A DNA stretch of 64,000 nucleotides from Peromyscus leucopus (GCF_004664715.2 NC_051083.1:94579920-94643919); one strand, 5' to 3'. Shown: positions 46,310 to 58,024, counted from the first letter of the stretch. The notes: generated by a model from the sequence alone, not told the origin. Made by a program: numbers and translations.

Positions 46310-46920
46310 AGGTGGACTAGAAAACAAGAAGGACATGGTACTTGGCCTCATGAAATATATACGACCAAAGACTCATTCAAAGAAACAACTATAAAGAAGG
46401 GCATTAAGTAGTATATTTGCACATATATAGATAGGTAGTTTGTTTTCTCTCAATGTAAAACATTAGACATTGTTTTAAATACTATGAGGGAATGGAGAAA
46501 GGAGTGCAAGGGGAAAGTTTAAGTTAGAGGAGTATTCAGGGATGGTCATCCTCACTAAGTTATTTAAGCTAAGATCTGAACTACTAATTAGTCTTAGAAA
46601 CAATTGGAAAGAAAACATTCTAGGAGGTAGCAATAAGCAATATGTAGGCCCTGCATATTGGGGAATTGGTGCAGCTGAGGACATAAAAGTATAATTAGAA
46701 CATACTAAGTGAGGGGAAAAAGATTGAGTTAAGGCTTAAGATGGATACAGAGCCAGGCATTGTGGGTTATCCTGAGAGTTGTGGGGACCAGAGAGCAAAC
46801 AACAAAGGGTTTTGAGTTGTGGCAGACACTTGGGCAGACTTGAGTTTTGTAAAGACCATTTTAAGTGCCCTGTGTGGAATATACTAGGGCATATAGAACT
46901 AACAAGTAGATAGTTCAATT
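46310..46920 (-). mobile_element. L2 LINE, antisense
   Basis: 'ggtacttggcctcatgaa', 'ttatttaagctaagatctg', 'attctaggaggtagc' and 'gttttgtaaagaccatttta' run in the order of a reversed L2. Ancient and frame-broken. Confidence 0.55.
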
Positions 46921-46984
46921 GTAATAAGCAACTCCATGTTTTTTAGCCATTTATGGCTCTTCTCCAGCATACAATGATAGTGTC

Positions 46985-47790
46985 TTTCATTTGTCTCAGA
47001 TCCATCAAAGGCTACCAGTTGTTTTCAGAGTAAAGGCTAAAATCGTTACAAAGACCTTTAAGACTCTAGATGCTTTACCCACTTATTCCTTTAACTCACT
47101 AATCTACAACTCTGCCTCTCATTCACTTCATTATTGCCACATTGGCCTCATTGCTAAACTATATTACACTCTCAAAAGTAGGATGGTGGCACTAGTTTTT
47201 GCTTGAAACATTCTTCCTCTTGGCAGCCATAGACCTATTTTCTTATTTCGTTTCAATCTTGGTTCAAGTTGTATCTTTTTCAGGAAGTGTATCACTTTCT
47301 AAAGACAAGGTCTTTTGTATTTGGGGCTGTCCTCAAAATTACTAGGGAGATAGGTATGAACCTGAACTTTTGATCTTTCTACCTCAACCTCATGAGTGCT
47401 GAGATCACAGGATATGCACCACCATGCCTGGTTTTGTGAAGTTCTGGGGATCAAATCCAGGCCTTCAAGCATGAGAAGCAACAGCTTCCCTAACTGAACT
47501 ATAACCCCAGCCCAAAGAAGCCTACATTGACTATCCTACTCAATATTGCAAATCACCTACCACATTTCACTTTTCCTTATCCAGCTCTTTTCTTATTTTA
47601 TGATAACCTCTAAGACCTTTTTGCACACTGCATAGTTAACTTATATATTCTGTCTGTTTCTTTCCATAAAACAAGTGGAATGAAAGTTGTTTCTGTTTTG
47701 TTTAATGCTGGAATCAAAGTACCTAGAAAAAAAGACCCGGCACACAGTAGGCACTTGATAAATATTGATGAATGCCTAATTGGTATGGAA
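46985..47790 (+). mobile_element. L2 LINE 3' end, sense, split by a B4
   Basis: The left part, 46985-47300 ('cagagtaaaggctaaaatcg', 'gacctttaagactctag'), and right part, 47515-47790 ('cacacagtaggcacttgata', 'aatattgatgaatgcc'), form an L2 3' end in the sense direction. Together with 46310-46920 they form a back-to-back L2 pair. Confidence 0.65.
47305..47514 (-). mobile_element. B4/RSINE1 SINE inside L2, antisense
   Basis: 'catgagtgctgagatcacag' and 'gcaccaccatgcctgg' (B1-like half) are followed by 'ggatcaaatccaggccttc' and 'gaactataaccccagccc' (ID-like half), all reversed. Confidence 0.75.
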
Positions 47791-48364
47791 TGTAAAACCA
47801 AGGTCTGAACTAGTAATATAAATTTGTCTTCAGTGCATACTAGCTCAGTAAAGCATTACTTAAGTAAAGCACTACGATTTGACTAGGGAAACAAATAATG
47901 AAAAATGAAAAGGTACAAAGCCAAACCTTAGGGAACTTTATCATTTGGAGGTCAGAGGAAGCTAAGTCATAGCAACAGATTTGGGGAAGCATCCAGGAAT
48001 GTGGGAAGAGAGTAGGCTGATAAAAGTTCTTATAATAAAGGCAGACAAGAAGCCACTATTGCACCTCAAAACAATATATTCAGTACAGTGTAGGCTTCTC
48101 ATCTCTTGCTTCAGTCTATGTAGTTGATTTACAATAATGATCTACTTCCTCCTGTTCATTTTCCTGCATATCCTATATACTGAAATCAAATGAGCATTCC
48201 TACAAATACTCATTTTCAGTATTTACTAAAAGACAGTATGTTAAGAACCAAAAAAAAAAAAAATGGTAACAGAAGAAGAATTGCCAACTAAAATCAGCAT
48301 ATTCCCAGACAAGCCCCAAGCAAACAATCTTTGGCCTCATTGCATTTCATTCCTCTCAAATGTG
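47791..48364. other. No recognised feature
   Basis: Unique sequence with an A13 run near 48251. Confidence 0.4.
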
Positions 48365-48560
48365 GGTATAGAGCCTTGACACAAGGGGAGGAGGTTGGTC
48401 CTGGGTCCTGCCTGAACTTGATGTGCCATGCTTTGTTCAAGACCATGAGAGCCCTTCCCCTCAATGGAGAAGGAGGAGAAGCAGGAAGAGGAGGGAACAG
48501 GAGGAGAGGAGGGAGGGGAAACTGCGGTCCATATGTAAAATAAATTTTTAAATGTTATGT
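48365..48560 (+). mobile_element. Very short 5'-truncated L1 3' end
   Basis: 'gaacttgatgtgccatgctt' then a G/A-rich tract and 'ccatatgtaaaataaat' match the last 200 bases or so of the L1 family at 9510-9932. Frames on both strands are UTR reads. Confidence 0.8.
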
Positions 48561-48589
48561 TATTTAAATAAAGAATCACAATTGTATAC

Positions 48590-48781
48590 TAACAAGATGG
48601 CTTAGTGGATAAAGACATTTGCCATTAAGCTAATGACCTTGGTTTAATCCTCAGGACTCACAAGGTAGAAGAAGAGGAGAGATTCCTGTGAGTTGTCCTC
48701 TGACCACTATACATGCACACCTGTGGCCTGTCTGTGTGCATGTACATGTGCAGAGATACACATACAATAAATAAATGTAAT
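48590..48781 (+). mobile_element. B2/B3-superfamily SINE
   Basis: 'caagatggcttagtggat', 'gacatttgccattaagc', 'gtgagttgtcctctgacc' and a CA/AATAAA tail are B3-like in the correct order. Confidence 0.8.
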
Positions 48782-48988
48782 AAACAGGTTTTGAGCCGGG
48801 TGGTGGCGGCACATGCCTTTAATCCCAGCACTTGGGAGGCAGAGCCAGGCAGATCTCTGTGATTTTGAGGCCAGCCTGGGCTACCAAGTGAGTTACAGGA
48901 AAGGTGCAAAACTACACAGAGAAACCCTGTCTTGAAAAACCAAAAATAAATAAATAAATAAGTAAACAAACAAACAAACAGGTTTTGA
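48782..48988 (+). mobile_element. B1 SINE with exact 13-bp TSD
   Basis: Body 48795-48975, from 'gccgggtggtggcggcac' to a TAAA/CAAA-rich tail. Exact aaacaggttttga copies at 48782-48794 and 48976-48988. It inserted directly into the A-rich end of the preceding B3 SINE. Confidence 0.96.
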
Positions 48989-49424
48989 AAAAAAGAACCA
49001 CTGTCATCTCATAGCATTATCATGGAGATCCAGTGAAATGAATGCAGAACAAGCATATGGGGCTTGTTCCCTAAGCAGCAACTGCCCAGTTTCAGAGGCA
49101 GGGATGAACTATATCTTGTTTCCAGTGCTGTAAGCCAAGCTGACTAGAGCGAAAGTGGGGATTTGGATAGGATGAGGTTATGAGAACTAAGACTGAGGGC
49201 ACAGCCACTCTGCCTTGTTAGGTCACACATTGATTTGTGGCTCACTGTGGCCTTGCACAGTTTTCCCTAGCAAATTCTCAAACTTAAGAATTATGAGTTG
49301 CTGCTAATCCCTCCTCTTTTCTCCAGAGGAAGAGAAGCACATTCTCTTCCCCTGGAAGTTGTCCACTTTTTCTTCCTTTTCTTCATCCAGAGTGCCACAG
49401 CTTCCTCTGGGGACTATTTTACCT
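48989..49424. other. No recognised feature
   Basis: Unique-looking sequence up to the LTR TSD. Confidence 0.4.
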
Positions 49425-49780
49425 CTTTCTTGTTGGTGGAGGGCTTCTCTCCAGGTTCCCCAAGCCCCGCAGTCCCACAATCCACTTATAAAATAATCAC
49501 TCAGACGCTTATATCACTTATAAACTGTATGGCCGTGGCAGGCTTCTTGCTAACTGTTCTTTTATCTTATATTAACCCATTTCTATAAATCTATACCTTG
49601 CCACGTGGCTGGTGGCTTACCGGCGTCTCTACATGCTCTTCTCCTGGCAGTGGCTGCAGTCTCTCTCCTCCTTCTTCCTGTTTCCCCAATTCTCCTCTCT
49701 CTTTGTCCCGCCTATACTTCCTGCCTGGTCACTGGCCATCAGTGTTTTATTTACATAGAGTGATATCCACAGCACTTTCT
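49425..49780 (-). mobile_element. Solo LTR, ERVK-like, exact 6-bp TSD
   Basis: LTR 49431-49774 (344 bp) reads on the minus strand from 'tgctgtggatatcac' to the end at 'caccaaca'. ctttct is exact at 49425-49430 and 49775-49780. Same family as 50407-50793 and the block at 19515-22523. Plus-strand frames at 49298-49789 lie partly antisense to it. Confidence 0.93.
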
Positions 49781-49854
49781 ACTCTCTGATACTTACTATA
49801 ACTGTTGACTATGGGTTTTACATTTACGTCAACACTTAAGTTAACATACATATA

Positions 49855-50200
49855 TTAGTTACTATTGCATAACTGTCACCCCAAAGCATGAGAGAATATG
49901 GGAGGAAGGATTTATTTTCAGATTTTTCATAGGGCTTAGTCTATGATCTTCTGACTTCATGTTTCTGGGTCTGTGGTGAGCACATCATGGAGGTGGAGAT
50001 GTGTGACAAAAGTTGTTTGTCTCTGGATAGCAAGGAAGCAGAAATTAAAGAGACCAGGGAGAAGGTTTAACCCTCAAGGGCACTCTCCCAGGATCTTACA
50101 TTTACCAGCTAGACTGCACCATCTGCACTTTCTATCACCTTGCAAAATAGTGCCACCAATTGGGGCCCCATGAGCCTGTTTGAGACATTTTCATACATAA
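49855..50200 (-). mobile_element. MaLR LTR, antisense
   Basis: 'agttactattgcataactg', 'ggaaggatttattttcag', 'aaccctcaagggcactctcc' and 'aatagtgccaccaattgggg' are the reversed MLT/MT LTR order. Confidence 0.72.
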
Positions 50201-50309
50201 GACATTATGATACATAATACTGCTTTGGAAATGCTTTTACAGCCTAGCCATCTTAGATGGTCAATATTCATTTGTCTATAAAAGTTGTACCTCTAAGAAG
50301 AGTAAAACT

Positions 50310-50830
50310 AAACATCCTCACACAGCAAATATTTATTGTGCAACTACTGTTTACTCAGCACTGTTCTGTATGTTGAGGATATACTAGTGAACAAAACAAA
50401 GATTCCTGCTGTGGTATGGTCTGTATGTCAAATTGCTCTGATTGGTCAATAAATAAAACATTGATTGGCCAGTGGCCAGGCAGGAAGTATAGGCGGGACT
50501 AACAGAGAGGAGAATTGAGAGAACAGGAAGGCAGGGGGAGACAATGCCAGCCATCACCATGACAAACAGCATGTGAAGATTCGGTAAGCCACGAGCCATG
50601 TGGCAAGGTATAGATTTATGGAAATGGATTAATTTAAGCTATAAGAACAGTTAGCAAGAAGCCTGCCACGGCCATACAGTTTGTAAACAATATAAGTCTC
50701 TGTGTTTACTTGGTTGGGTCTGAGTGGCTATGGATCTGGCGGGTGACAGAGATTTGTCCTGAATGTAGGCCAGGCAGGAAAACTCTAGCTACAGATTCCT
50801 GTCCACACATAGCTTGTATTAGTCAAGGAA
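50310..50830 (-). mobile_element. L2 3' end, antisense, split by solo LTR
   Basis: 'agcaaatatttattgtgc' and 'tagtgaacaaaacaaagatt' are reversed L2 tail sequence. After the LTR it resumes with 'tccacacatagcttgtatt'. Confidence 0.65.
50401..50799 (+). mobile_element. Solo LTR, ERVK-like, exact 6-bp TSD
   Basis: LTR 50407-50793 (387 bp) starts 'tgctgtggtatgg' and ends 'aactctagctaca' (TG...CA). gattcc is exact at 50401-50406 and 50794-50799. The 5' part has ATTGG words ('ctctgattggtcaataaat', 'gattggccagtggccagg'), which are inverted CCAAT boxes. Confidence 0.95.
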
Positions 50831-51007
50831 AGATTACTGCCACACATCCTAAGACTACAGAATGATATCTTAATTGCCATCAGCAAGGTACAAATAAAAT
50901 TCCATGGATTCAATTAGTGGTATCAGGGGAACCAGCATTGTGGTGCAATGGAATGAGCATAAGTTTTGGAGCTGAGCCATATCCTAGCTTACATTCTCAT
51001 TATGTTA

Positions 51008-51227
51008 CTTTAGTGCAGTGGTTCTCAACCTTCCTAGTGCTGCGACCCTTTAATACGGTCCCTCATGTTGTGGTGACCACCAACCATAAAATTATATTTG
51101 TTGCTACTTCAAAACTGTAATTTTGCTACTGTCATGAATCCTAATGTAAATAGCTGACATAAAGGATATCTAATATGTGATCCCTGTGGGGATCATGACC
51201 CACAGGTTGAGAACTGCTGCTTTAGTG
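51008..51227 (+). mobile_element. URR1-like hAT DNA element, complete, exact 8-bp TSD
   Basis: Element 51016-51219 (204 bp) has termini cagtggttctcaacc and ggttgagaactgctg. ctttagtg is exact at 51008-51015 and 51220-51227. Opposite orientation to the copy at 11369-11594. Non-coding, so mobilised in trans. Confidence 0.93.
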
Positions 51228-51560
51228 AACTATATGCCTTGGATAAATGACTTAACTTTACTGAGCTTAATCTTTGAAATGATTAATTCATGCACAGCTC
51301 TTTACACATTCTATACCACTAACTCTACTACTATCTTAATCCTTTAGAATTTTCACATATTTGATCTAAGGGTTTGAAAATTAGGAAAATGTTTAGCATT
51401 TTTTAAATTTCAATTTGTTTATCTGTACACTGTGGATTAAGATAATTACTCCTTGGGTTGAGCATTAAGACTATGTATTAAAAGCTTCTTGTAAAGTGTC
51501 TGTCTTTTTACATTGCTCAGGTCACCCACATACTTATAGTCAGTGTTCAAAAGTCACTTA

Positions 51561-51760
51561 GGGGCTGGAGAGATGGCTTTTCCAGAGGATCTGAGTTAGG
51601 TTCCCAGCCCCTACAACAGGTGGCTTACAGTCATGTATAACTCCAGTTCCATGTGATCCTTTGCCTTCTTCTGCTTTACTTAGGCACCTGAAAATGTGTG
51701 GTGTGCACAGAGATATGCAGAATACATACATTATAAAAATACAAGGTAATTTAGAAAACT
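51561..51760 (+). mobile_element. B2 SINE with a deletion between Pol III boxes
   Basis: The head 'ggggctggagagatggct' jumps directly to 'tttccagaggatctgag', skipping roughly 25 bases that normally lie between the A-box and B-box regions. The rest, 'gtataactccagttccatg' and 'tgtggtgtgcacagagat', follows B2. Confidence 0.82.
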
Positions 51761-51884
51761 CAACTATCAGTATTTTTGATGAAAATCTACTTGGCATGCA
51801 TATTGTGAGGAAATGTGGCATGCACATTCCTGCCCTGCTGCCCACATATAAATAAAAAGTTCATTCTCTCCATCCCAAAGTGTT

Positions 51885-52860
51885 TACCTCTTTAGGGGCA
51901 GTGGAACCAGGAAGAATGGAATTGACAAATGAGGTGGACTAAAGTCTAATGCAATAGCCAAATTTATTAAGAGCATCAGGGTTTATACTGTGAGGGTTTA
52001 AAAAGAGACATCTGAGTAAAGTGTCCAATCACAAGTGCAAGCCACATGTGGAAAAACATGTTTTTCCTTAGAGGCATATGATCAAATAATAATAGCCAGT
52101 TGTATTGAATAATCTGAAGTAAACTCACTCCTATCCATTATACCTGGGAGTAGCATGGAAACACATTCTGAGAACAATTCTGTGTTTTGAAGAAACTGAG
52201 GTCACAAGACTCTTGTTTTCTTGGAGTTTTTTTTTTTTTTTTCTTCACAATCACTCAGAATTCTCCTCACATGATTCCATTCTTGGACTGTGTTCCAACA
52301 CTGAAGAAATCTAATTCCTTTCTTTTTCTAAGCTCACTGCTTGGAAAATCTTGTACAGCTTGAGGATGGGAACCCAGACTAGGGTCAGCAAGGCAATGAA
52401 GAAAGGACACACAGACACAGACAGACACACATAAAGAAAAGCTGGGGTCAGGGAAAGCGGGCTCTCTGATGGAGATGAACCCCTGCCTCCTTTCCTGAAA
52501 GCTCGGTGTTTTATTATATACAATTGAGCAGGGAGGTGGGGTTATGACATACAACAGAACAAGAAGGTGTGTTTATTACATACAGACAAACACGGAGGCA
52601 GGGTTTACGGGGTGCAGCTGGATCAAGAAGACAGGTTCAGCTAATCTTGGTAGGAGCAATGTCTGTAGGGGGAGAAGTCTTCAGGCAGTAAGAATTCGAG
52701 AGAAGAAAGCTACAGTGGACCTTTGCTGCACGCACTGTCGGTAATTGAACTCAGACCTAGGAAGCCTTTGGCACTCAAATGGGTCTGAGGTATTGTTTCT
52801 CAGACCATGACCATGCTCATATCAAACAATACACATTCTCACAGGACTTAACTTGTTATC
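51885..52860 (-). mobile_element. Possible ERV LTR fragments, antisense
   Basis: Two stretches look LTR-like in reverse: 51885-52230 ('caaatttattaagagcatc') and 52290-52860. On the minus strand the second has tatataataaaacacc, with TATA-like and AATAAA motifs, followed by a TGTCTG-rich stretch typical of R/U5. No TSD or termini were found and the family is unknown. Confidence 0.35.
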
Positions 52861-53084
52861 TACAACCCTACAATGAGTGATTCAGAAGTGCTGGTTACAG
52901 TCAACCAAAAGCTGCAGGAAGCTCATATTTATGAACGACTAGAGAAGAACCTAGTTTATTTTTTTTACACCTCTTTGTTTTTTAAAACAAAGTAAGAGTG
53001 GAGCAGAAGACAGGAGCAAAGTACTCAAAAGGCAGAGGCTGGAACCACTGGGTAACAGTTCAAAATCTCTAACAGTTCTAGTTC

Positions 53085-53165
53085 TGTTTGATGGTGTTGG
53101 GGGCTGAACACAAGCCCTTATGTGTGTCAGGCAAGAACTCTACCACTGTGCTGCATCATCGGCTT
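53085..53165 (-). mobile_element. ID-like fragment, antisense
   Basis: 'gggggctgaacacaagccc' and 'aactctaccactgtgctgc' are a decayed reversed ID/B4 tRNA-like part. Confidence 0.55.
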
Positions 53166-53319
53166 AAGCATTTCTAACTTTTAAAATAAATACATGTACT
53201 TTAGTATCTATCGTTGTGATACTAGTAGTGAGACTACATAAAAACAAAATATTCCCTATCATGTAGAGATATACACCAAAGTATTTCTGACTGAGATGCT
53301 GAAGTTACCAGCAAATTTG

Positions 53320-53420
53320 AGTTTTATTTTTTTATTGTTTGACAATTTCATATAGTTATATAATGGGTTTTAGTCACTTCACTGTTACTCCTAAACTCCC
53401 CTTTCTACTGCCTGATTTTG
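53320..53420 (-). mobile_element. Short L1 3' UTR end, antisense
   Basis: 'ttgacaatttcatatagtt' and 'taatgggttttagtcactt' resemble the reversed extreme 3' end of a rodent L1. Only about 100 bases are recognisable. Confidence 0.4.
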
Positions 53421-53989
53421 ATTGTTATTAAACTTTTAAATTTGGGAATGCTTTGAGAGTATTCCAGTTTTTTAGCAAAATATGCCAGGCCCAATTGTAT
53501 CACAAATCATAAGTTTATTTACAAGGTGATGCTCTAGCCAAGTTCCTTCTGCAACCCCACCTTATTCTAATCCAAACACCCACTACTTGTACAGTCCATC
53601 AGGGTTTAACTGAACACCGGCCTTTATATATGTGCAACAATTTGGGTTTGATGTTCTTTTTAGAATCTACAAGTAGAGCCAATTCAATTTAAACAAAACA
53701 TCTACTATTTATAAGACAAAAGAATAAGACTCTTTCCTTTCTGCCATGTAAGTTGAAAACAATACTGTAGGAAAATCAGAGTTGTAGATAACAATGACAA
53801 CAATTTATGGCAACCCAAAATTAAGAGATTCTCAAGGTCTGCTTTTGGTTGTATTTGAGTCAAATTTTATAACAAAACTTAGGACTTATAAAATAGCCCC
53901 TATTTTAAGAAGAAACATAACTAAATAAATGCTAACAGAAATGAAGAGCTGTATCATAAGGTCCCATGCAAACTTCCAAAGAAAGGAAG
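53421..53989. other. No recognised feature
   Basis: Unique AT-rich sequence before the L1 tail. Confidence 0.4.
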
Positions 53990-54792
53990 CAACCAATATT
54001 CCTACTAAGCTATGGTGCCTATGAATTACAACAATGACTAGCATAACAAGATAACTCTACGAGTGGACTAGTAGCATGCATTTCTTGAATGTAACCAACA
54101 GCTTAATAATTGGACTTAAGACCCTCTCAATAAGAAGGAAATCATGCCTAGTATTGGAAACCTAGTCAGCTACCCAGGGCTAGTGAAGTCATGGTTATTG
54201 GAAGAGAACCTACAATCAACAGTTTACTAATCCAGCCTCATCCCAAATTACACTCTAAATATTTGTTATTATACCCACAGATAAATGTATTCCTCACCTC
54301 TCATGAAGGAAATTCTCTTTGCAACAGACAGAGTCAATTACAGAAAACCACAACAGACCAAAATGCAAAGAACAAGATCCTGTGGTGTCCAGTTCCAGCT
54401 GATACATCTACAACACAATTCCTGTACAGGAGTTTCAGGGATCATTGTAGAAGAGTGGGTGGGAAGACTGTAAAAGCCAGAGGATCAGGAAGTTAGTTGT
54501 GAAATATGTCAGAGAAGCTACACCCAGTCTCATCAACATGGCTGCCAGAGTAGAAAGAACCTGATCAATGAAGACACCAATGAACACATTAACAAACAAT
54601 GGAGAAAGCTTGAGGGACCTCAACACTAGACAGAGAACTATGGGCAACTGGGGAATGGTAAGATTGGGAGAAATGGTTTTTCCCAATGAAGGGTCCCCAG
54701 TTGGTTATCCAATACTAAGTGGTCAGCTCTGAGATTATATACACACAAGCAACATTATATGGACTGAGCAGGTTGTATTTATAAACTTAGGA

Positions 54793-54836
<44 letters not shown>

Positions 54837-54955
54837 ATCCAAGAACAACTAAAGAATAAGAGGCTGTAAATTTAAGAGAAAGCAGGGGGTGCATAGGATA
54901 GACTGGAAAAAGGAGAGGGATGGGGGAAGTGATTCTATTTTCAAAAATAATATAT
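53990..54955 (+). mobile_element. 5'-truncated L1 3' UTR with (TG)20
   Basis: Same L1 3' UTR family as 31771-32896: 'ttacaacaatgactagcata', 'gaccctctcaataag', 'ttatacccacagat', 'agcaacattatatggac'. A TG array at 54794-54834 replaces the degenerate TA/TG part of the family. All frames inside are UTR reads. Confidence 0.75.
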
Positions 54956-55234
54956 ATAGGAATAATACATCTTCCATATAAATGCTACAAGGATTAAATG
55001 AGAGGCAATTCATAAAGCATTTCATAACACTGCCTGCTATATAGTAAATATAATTTTCACTAAATATTGCCTTTTTACTCTTAGAGGAAGGCAGCACCCA
55101 CTTGGCACCTGTCTGTATGGTTGTATGTAAAAGAGTCAGCTTATCTTCCAGTTAAATATTTGTGTCCTCAAGCCTCCTGGTTTCCCTTACTCTAGTAATT
55201 ATATTTTGGACCTGAATTTCTTAATCTTGACTGC

Positions 55235-55405
55235 ACATTGAAGTTAGAGGCAGTAGATTTAAAATGTGGGTGTCTGACCCCTACCTCCCCACCTCCAGAG
55301 AGCCTGACTTAATTCATCTACCATGGAGCCTGGGCTGGGCAATGGGATTTTTCACCCCGCTCCCTCCATGTGAGTCTAGTGTGCAACCAGAGTTGATAAT
55401 CCCTT
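55235..55405 (+). mobile_element. MER5-like hAT-Charlie element
   Basis: 'cttgactgcacattgaag', 'gacccctacctccccacc', 'ggctgggcaatggga' and 'gagtctagtgtgcaaccag' follow the near-palindromic order of MER5-type elements. Ancient; the ends are degraded. Confidence 0.6.
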
Positions 55406-56424
55406 GATTTCAAGCAGATGCTGCACATCTGTGCAGAGATGATGAAAGACCAAACTATACTATTGAAGTAGGCAGAATACTACTGCAGCATCCTTGATCC
55501 TGGATTCCTCCCAAATCTCTCGACCCAGGGTAATGATCACTAATCCATGAAATTTATGCTGGTCCTCACCTGTAGTTACAAATATCACTCATCCATACTG
55601 TGCACTTCTCCACTAAATATATTCAGCTGGTGCTAAACGGGGATTAAAAAGCTTAGACCTGGCCTCATAATGAGGTTGAGTAATGTACCAAGGTAGTCTA
55701 AGAGTTAATCTCATTAATGTTGATCTCCTATGCTTGGGCTGTTAGCTGTTGCTCAGCTTTTATTAATTTAGGCTTCAACATGTATCTGCCTTGTCCATGA
55801 TTCCAGATGGTGCTATAACTCATACCCTTCTGTCAGTTCCAGAAGATGACTACATGTGTTTTATTTAGATAAACTGTAATTATGCTGACTTTCAGCTGTT
55901 TGGGTAATTTTGGTCCATTTGTGGGTGATAAGTGGTAAAATCCACTCTTCATTATTACATACTGAAAATCATCTGAAAACAGATTGGTTTTCATTAATGA
56001 ATTCTCCTGGGATGGGGGTGGGGTGAGGAAAGGAATCCAGTACCTTGGAGTTTAATACACATAGATTAAAAAACCAAGTAACACAACTTTTATTTGCATA
56101 GAAGGCCCAGAGCCAGAGAACAAAACCCTACCTTGAAAGGGCAGCAATTAAGAATAGGTCTCCAACCTGTATGTCTATGAGGTGTTCTGGGCTAGTTGAG
56201 ACACTTAATCCAGTCCAGGATCTACTAATAATACAAGTACACTCATTGCCTCTACTTGAGGTGGTGTTTGTCTAGGTGACAACCCTAGCTTGTAGTTGAT
56301 TTCAATACAAAATGGAGCTATAAATCATACCCACTCAAATACTTGCATTTCTCCCTAGATTATTTTCTCTGAAAGTTTCACAGCTTTGCTCTGCCAATTT
56401 TATTGGTTCTTTAAATAATATATA
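55406..56424. other. No recognised feature
   Basis: About 1 kb of unique-looking sequence without frames or named repeats. Confidence 0.45.
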
Positions 56425-56575
56425 AGCTGGGCATAATGGTGTACACCTTTAATCCCAGCACTTGGGAGGCAGAGGAAGATGGATCTTTGTGAATTTGAGG
56501 TCAGCTTGGTCTACAGAGAGAGGACAATCAGAGCTACATAGCGAAAACTTGTCTCAAAAATAACAACGAAATTAA
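56425..56575 (+). mobile_element. B1 SINE, diverged
   Basis: 'gctgggcataatggtg', 'taatcccagcacttggg', 'gtgaatttgaggtcagc' and 'aacttgtctcaaaaa' cover a full B1, older than the CpG-rich copies elsewhere in the window. Confidence 0.88.
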
Positions 56576-56791
56576 ATAAAATTACTATACAAAGTAATGG
56601 GTTACATTGCTTTTGACAGAGGAAAAGAAATATGACTTTTACATTAGGAAAAGATTTAGACAGCAAGTTGCTGAGTGCCCAAAAAATATCTAGTTGCAAG
56701 TCAATTCATCAATTTGAAATGAAAGGACCCAGAATCAGAAACAATTGATGGCTGTTCATACAGTATTATATTAACTTAAAACATTCTTTTC

Positions 56792-56912
56792 TGAGGCAGA
56801 GACAGTTATAAATCTGCGAGTTCAAGGTTAGCCTGTTCTGTATAGGCAGTTCTAGGCTAGCCAAGACTAAAGAGTGAAATCCTGTGTCAAAAATGACAAT
56901 AACAACAAAAAT
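56792..56912 (+). mobile_element. 5'-truncated B1-like fragment
   Basis: 'tctgaggcagagacag', 'gcgagttcaaggttagcc' and 'gagtgaaatcctgtgtcaa' are the latter two thirds of a decayed B1. Confidence 0.65.
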
Positions 56913-57000
56913 AATTATTCATTAGAAATAAATCATTGGTAACAGCATTTAATGTGGACTTCAGTTGCTCAAAAAAGTTAAAGATGTCCTTTTGAAATCT

Positions 57001-57030
57001 AAAATAAAATAAAATAAAATAAAATAAAAT
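57001..57030. repeat. (AAAAT)6 simple repeat
   Basis: Six tandem AAAAT/TAAAA units. No attached SINE was recognised on either side. Confidence 0.9.
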
Positions 57031-58024
57031 GCCGCCTGAAAGGGCTGTAAGTGCTGAGCCTCTGCAAAACTGAAGCTTTATCTCACTCACAAATCTTCTG
57101 TGTTCCAAAATCTTCCCCCAAACTCTGGGATTCTGCCAATAGGATGTCGAAAGCAGAAAGGAGACTAGTTGAGGTTTAATTTGTTTGTAAAGCTGTTCCT
57201 CCTTTCTTGTTTATTCTTGCTGGCCAGGAGAGATGTCCTGGGCTGCTTTGTTCTTTGGCTAGGATCACTACCTTACCATCTGAAGGGCTTTTGAAAGCTT
57301 TACTCAGCTTCCTTGAAGAAAATGGCAAAAGCAAGTTTTGCCTTTAAGCACATTCTCAGAGGAAACTAATGTTCTGGGGATTCTTAGGGTCTGACTTCAG
57401 GCACTGGAGTCTTGTTTTGCTATTTTGAATGCACATCCAAGCCCTTAAGAAACATTTCTTCTGGAAATGAAGTTGCTTTTATTCTTGGGGTTTGAAAAAA
57501 TAGATATAGTACTTACTAACTACAATCAGCAAAGAGTAGATTTTTATGGAGAGAACATCCATAAAAAAGAAAACAACAAAAACAATGCCTTTGTACTTTC
57601 CCCTGGCATTTAATGGTAGATGGCTGAGGCTTCCTAATCAATTTGAGTATTGTTGCTCTTCTGTGCTGCTTTGTTGGAAGACTTTTGGTTGATGGATACA
57701 TGTGTTTCCATACCTTTCTCACCTCTCCTTTCCTCTGTCTTGTCTTTTGGGGTGGGGTGTTTGCCTTTGAAGCCAGAAATAACTGGCAAATTGTGTTCAT
57801 GTTCATCCCAATTTGGAAGAAGAAGACACAAAAGGCTACCATTCTTTCTGGTATTTCAGTCTATAAAAGTATATATTGAGTGTCTGAGTAGTAAGTACTA
57901 TTTACCATTTCAACCAAGAGTTAATTCATCAGAAAAATCTAATTTAAAACTCAAGGTCCCTTCCAATCCCCTAATCCTGTTTATTTCTTATCCTGAACCT
58001 TTTAGGGACATTTATTATTTTTAA
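57031..58024. other. No recognised feature
   Basis: About 1 kb of unique sequence. Overlapping frames on both strands at 57516-58024 (up to 124 codons, plus) have no motif I recognise. Confidence 0.45.

Noticed and set aside
57516..58024. Overlapping plus and minus frames up to 124 codons
   Set aside because: Open on several frames at once, without motif or biased composition; most simply chance.
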